From Actinostola sp. cb2023 (Eukaryota; Cnidaria; Anthozoa; Actiniaria; Actinostolidae), in contig JAUJYZ010000607.1 in NCBI GenBank assembly GCA_033675265.1, forward strand, positions 423,581-487,580: DNA of 64,000 nt, given 5' to 3'. Under the pieces are notes generated by a model. It was not told the DNA's origin. It made no database searches and saw nothing but the letters and a program-made list of their open reading frames with translations. Every line of letters starts with the position of its first letter. The first letter of the stretch is position 1. The translations under genes and the position numbers were made by a program. Below are positions 59,722 through 64,000 of the stretch, piece after piece.

Positions 59722-59873
59722 CGTCATATATATAGCGTCATGCAAACAATGTATAAATCGTTTAGCATAAACCATCCAGTGATCTATCGCAAATCCTGCA
59801 ATCTGATTGGTTCGCTACTAGTGGTCTATCAGCTCATAGACCCCGCCGGAGTACGTAGAGGTAAACAAACAAA

Positions 59874-60149
59874 ATGGCGGCTTCGTCGTCGCGTTTTGCT
59901 AATGTTTCGGAGGAGTTTCTCGACGAATTATTGTCTGTTGCTTGTTTCTGCCATTTTCTACTGACCTACTGGATGGTTTGTGCTAAAACAATTAGACAAT
60001 TAGTCTTTATAATAATAACGCTATTTGAACTAAATATAGATAGATATCTTAGTGCGATTAAAACAGTGTTTGGTTGCTCGTTGCGTGACTCGGTAGAACA
60101 TGCTTTCCTTGCAATTTACTGCGATTACACAAACTCAGCGAATCATTAA
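59874..60149 (+). pseudogene. Possible first exon or relic of a SEEE-type N-terminal protein
   Basis: An ATG in good context (AAAATGGCG) opens a 91-codon frame starting MAASSSRFANVSEEFLDELL. That beginning resembles the N-terminus of metazoan DUF3504/Crypton-derived or zinc-finger proteins (MA..RF..vseeel..l). The remainder is AT-rich and not recognised, so the true unit may be a spliced first exon or a degraded transposon. Confidence 0.3.
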
Positions 60150-60889
60150 TGACAATGACATAGTTTATTTGGTACCATAAATATATCCATACAAATACAA
60201 ATACCGTATATATAAACTAGACACCGCAGAGTGATTAAACAATGTTTGGATGAAGTGTAAATATGGGTTTAGGTACCTCGGCTCGGTGTCTGAAAACTGA
60301 CGTAATTGCATTTTTTCCCGGAAGGAGGGGAGGACTCCCATATATAAAGTGGTTGGGATGCTCGTCGGACATTTTGAAAATGACCCCTAAAAGTTGCCTG
60401 AGCCTTGCCCAGGTGGGCGTGGCAACAAATAATTTTAACCGCTAAAAGGTACCAACTCTAAAGTGACAAAAGCTACAACTGTCATTAAGGCTGTCATTAT
60501 CTTATCTCGGGTATCTTATTTACTGACAAACACCCTAAAAGGTACGGGTGTCACGGCGATTTCGCCCCCCAAACATTTGCCCTCCCCGGGGCGAATTCTC
60601 CGGTGATCTCGTCGTCCCCCTCCTTTGTCCTCCTTCGTAGATTTCGCCCCCCTTCCTTTGGTACATACATAGGTTGTAAAGTTTATAATATATTTTTATA
60701 TCAAAAGTATTCCTTGAAAAATGTTCACCATGTGGAATAGATAATTTGGTAGCAATCCTGATGATGGTATTTAGAGTTATTTAAATTCCTAATGTAGTTA
60801 TTATAAAAGGTTGATGTGAGCAAAGACAACAAACCAACGAGGGAGTCCCCCCCGGTCACATGCCAAATCGTCCAAAATGGTCATAGCCC

Positions 60890-61140
60890 ATGCAAAATGG
60901 TTAAATAAATCGTTCACAATGCATTAATTTTTGGTGGATTATATAGCCCATGCAAACTGGTCAAAAATCGTCCAAAATGGTCATTTTTGGTGGGATATAG
61001 CTGGTCGAAAATCGTCCAATATGGACATTTTTGATGCATGTGTTATAGCCCATGCAAGCTGGTCAATAATCGTCCAAAGTTATCATTTTTGCTGGGTTAT
61101 AGGCCCGGCAAAATGGTGAAAAATCGTTCAAAATAGACAA
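60890..61140. repeat. Degenerate tandem repeat of about 55-65 bp
   Basis: Four or so units with ATAGCCCATGCAAACTGGTC, AAAAATCGTCCAAAATGGTC and ATTTTTGGTGGG. Confidence 0.7.
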
Positions 61141-61489
61141 TTTTTCATAAAAATCGACTAAACCAGCAACTATTTTTCTTTTAAATCAGTGCTTTCTTCA
61201 AAGTTCGATTATTAATAATTGTATACTTTTCCTTAAAAAGGTTTATTTTATTTTATTTTGATTTTGTTTTATAAAATATATATTTCACTGTTATAAAGCA
61301 AAAATAACATAATTTATCAGAGAAATATATTTGAAAAAAGAAAAAAAAAAACTCGAACATGTCAACAAGAAAAATATCAGTTAAATTTGAAAACTGAGTG
61401 AATTGGGTCAAAGCATCAAAGAAAATCAATTAAAGGGCAAACAAAAAGAATAATAAAAGGATAAACACGAAAAAAAAAAATGTCGACCG

Positions 61490-61850
61490 GACCGGGACTC
61501 GAACCCGTGCGCTACCTCGGAAATTTATGCAAAACACTAAAAATCGACCATACACCCAGACTTAAATGCTGAATCACCGTATGTTACGTATAGGACGAAG
61601 ATTTCGGCCTCATCCGCGCTATCGGGTAGTACACAATCAGCGAAGTAGTCAAAGAGGGAGGGAACAGTCGTATCCTAGTCCTAAATGACTGCCCCTTACC
61701 ACTTCAAGCTATCTGTACTTCCGACTGTTTTCGAGGGTTAATTTAGTAGTGTATCGTGTAACGGTTATTGTTATGGAAATTGAAGTGCTGGGATTTGGAA
61801 ACCAGCGACCCGGGGTTCGATTCTCGGTGCGGGCACCATGTTTTCTTCTT
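61490..61850 (+). mobile_element. tRNA-related SINE-like repeat, copy 4
   Basis: Left end GACCGGACCGGGACTCGAAC after an A-run, right end GACCCGGGGTTCGATTCTCG (a consensus tRNA B box) followed by a T-rich run. The interior matches the copy at 526-925 in inverted orientation (GTATGTTACGTATAGGACGA, AGGGAGGGAACAGTCGTATC). Confidence 0.62.
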
Positions 61851-64000
61851 TTTTTTTTTTTTCGCGTTTTTTTTTTCTGCTCGTTTTTCTCTCTTGTTTA
61901 CTTATTTTATTTCTTCAGTGGCTTTTATTTTTCCGATTTAATAGAAAAAAAACTTAAATTATCATAGAAGTTCAATTCATTTACGAACCCCACTATAATC
62001 TAAACCCCTGTTAAACATTTTATTAATTAAATAACATATCACTCTTAATAATCATAGTGCGATGAAACTTATCTGATTAAAAATAACTTTAATTAGTATT
62101 TAACTGGCTGAATTATCCGGTTAAATGTTCCAATTGTCTATCATGGATTGCCCAGCCTCTCGCGGCCAGATCAATGCGCTCAATCCCGATTTGTTGATCA
62201 AGTTTTCCAATCCCTTGTTGAAATGATCGAGCGTTTGTTGATCTGGACACGGATTTTGACTGCACACAGGATAATCCCATGCAAAACAACAAAATGCAAG
62301 AATGGGTTATGACGGGCTTGCCGTACGTGGGCTCTTCGGTTCACGGAAAAAGTGCACCACCATACATGCGGGCACATCATCCAAACTGTAAAACCTTGTT
62401 TCAATATACACAGTTTACTGAGGGACGCAACCAGGGAGCCCAACAATTAACGTTATCAACACAGGAACCAACATTTAGCGCGGGCAGAAAACCCATCAAT
62501 TTTTAGTAGCCTCAAACGGAATGGTTGGGCTGGCCTGTGTTTTTCCATAGTATAAATAAAAAATATGTAAAAAGTTCATCTTTAGTCATTTTTGCAAATT
62601 TTTGTGCAGGTTGCAGTTCATTATTTGCCCACCAGGTCTGATCATCGTGACACCAACAGCACTGTTAGTATTCTAGTCCTTCATCTGCCAATGTCCCATG
62701 TTCCAGTCAGAACAGACTAGTGCATCTTTTGATAAAGAAAATGTAGAAGTGCCAGTAAAATCTGCTGGCCTTGCTGAGACCAATACCAAATACCATCATT
62801 GAGAAGAAGCTATGAAGGTGATAAGAGTACTGCCAGCAGTTTCATTACCATGCACCAAGGTATGTCCAGCAATTTAATAAAATTAATAGAAATCCAGTAA
62901 AACCCTGACATTTGGATAACCCTGTTATTATAGACAGTATCCTTGGCCATATACACCTATTTCAAAAATGTTGATAATGGTCAATCTGAATTGGATGATC
63001 CAAAACTTTTAATTAATGTTATTAAATCCCAGGGAGGGGTATCCAGTGACGGGGGAGGTGCCAAAGACCTTTTTGGGGTTGAAAAATTTGCGGCTTGGGA
63101 CTTTTTTTTGGCGTTAAGCAATTTTCTGGTGGACTTTTTTTGATATAAAAAGATTCTGGCAAGGACTTTCTTTGGGGTTGAATAAAAATTATAATCCTAC
63201 CGTTCTCAAATTTTATGTGGAGAAAAAAATGGGGCTCTTGTTTTTGAGTAATGACTTTTTTGGGTGTTAAAAAGTTTGGCTCATTCGCACCTCCCCGTCA
63301 CTGATACCCCTGAGTACCCCCCCCCCCCCCCCTGGGGATATCTGTACAATATATCTATCTCTTTCGAACACAAAGCGTGATTCCAAGCTTGAGGTTGAAT
63401 GAATAAAGTCAATGAATCAGTTTAGCATGTTACTAACAAAAAGACCCTCAGTTTCCTATAATTCACCTGATGTCAGATCATCCATTTTAGATCGCTCGTT
63501 GTCAACGTGTTTTGATATAGGTGTATCTGCCAAAATGGATAACAGACACTTTCTCAAGTCTGCACAATAAATTTTTAATACAAATTTAACCCCAGTTGAA
63601 TTTTTGCTTTTCATTTTAAAACACCTACAACACAAGGTTTTTCTCCACTAAACCCTAAAACCCTTGTGAGCAAAATAAGAAATGCAATTGATGTATTACT
63701 TTAAAGAGTTACTCAATTCAAATATGTGAATGTTACTGTTGATAATATTGTAGAGTTTCTATCACATTTTCTACCAATAAACTGCATAAACATTGACCCT
63801 TTTATGAAAATCCATTCACAAGGTTGGATACAAAAAAACTTGATGCACACCTGACTTGCATGCAAATTCTAGGTTTGATTATTGATTCGTCATTCTGGTA
63901 TAGGGAATAGCATCTGCACAGCTGACAAATCTTCTGCTGCAAAAGTGATTCCTCATCTTTCAGAGCCAGGCTTTTCATATGTTGACAAGAAATCAAACTC
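61851..64000. other. Gene-poor flank
   Basis: AT-rich sequence with no recognised exon. Notable are a poly-C run at about 63318-63332 and a short open frame at 62279-62506 without similarity to anything I recognise. Confidence 0.5.

Larger units (their letters stand above)
59722..61489. other. 3' flank of the receptor gene
   Basis: Presumed 3' UTR and intergenic DNA. A clear AATAAA is not seen near the stop. It contains a short coding-like fragment (59874-60149), a C-rich stretch near 60560-60650 and a degenerate tandem repeat at 60890-61140. Confidence 0.5.

Overview
This is eukaryotic, almost certainly metazoan, genomic DNA. It has long spliceosomal introns with GT..AG borders, shuffled extracellular domains bounded mostly by phase-1 introns, tRNA-related and inverted-repeat mobile elements, and no bacterial gene organisation. 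The set of modules (TLDc, pentraxin/LamG, discoidin, MAM, SEA and FN3, fused to a channel) suggests an early-branching marine animal such as a cnidarian or sponge. That placement is inference; nothing in the window fixes the species.

One gene dominates the window. On the + strand I could chain 45 exons from 2601 to the stop codon at 59719-59721, with every splice phase matching. They give an open protein of about 3,750 residues whose 5' end lies upstream of exon 1, not recognised here. Module order: LamG; short linker; fibrinogen-like domain; pentraxin; LamG first half; TLDc; two discoidin (F5/8C) domains; LamG second half; MAM; TLDc first half; two pentraxins; TLDc second half; EGF-like; LamG; SEA; nine FN3 domains; a hydrophobic segment; then an ionotropic-glutamate-receptor-like core (S1 tail, M1, P-loop, M3, S2, M4) with a potassium-channel selectivity filter TTVGYGD, and a basic cytoplasmic-type tail. 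The simplest reading is a giant adhesive receptor-channel: an ectodomain that could bind carbohydrate or matrix, joined to a predicted K+-selective, iGluR-related pore. A SEA autoproteolysis motif and a polybasic stretch suggest the ectodomain may be processed.

Layout: 1-2600 is upstream or intronic DNA with tRNA-related repeats. 2.6-41 kb holds the adhesive modules, including an 11.7-kb array of a 35-bp repeat inside one intron (25.7-37.4 kb). 42-44.3 kb holds the SEA domain, 44.7-51.5 kb the FN3 repeats, and 51.6-59.7 kb the channel core. 59.7-64 kb is gene-poor flank with interspersed repeats and a possible exapted or transposon-derived coding fragment.

Two patterns stand out. First, two domains (a LamG and a TLDc) are each cut at a phase-1 intron and separated by complete other domains, so exons for one fold enclose a cassette of other folds. 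Second, tandem arrays lie close behind 5' splice sites in most introns, and in seven introns the repeat unit itself contains the end of the exon plus its splice donor.
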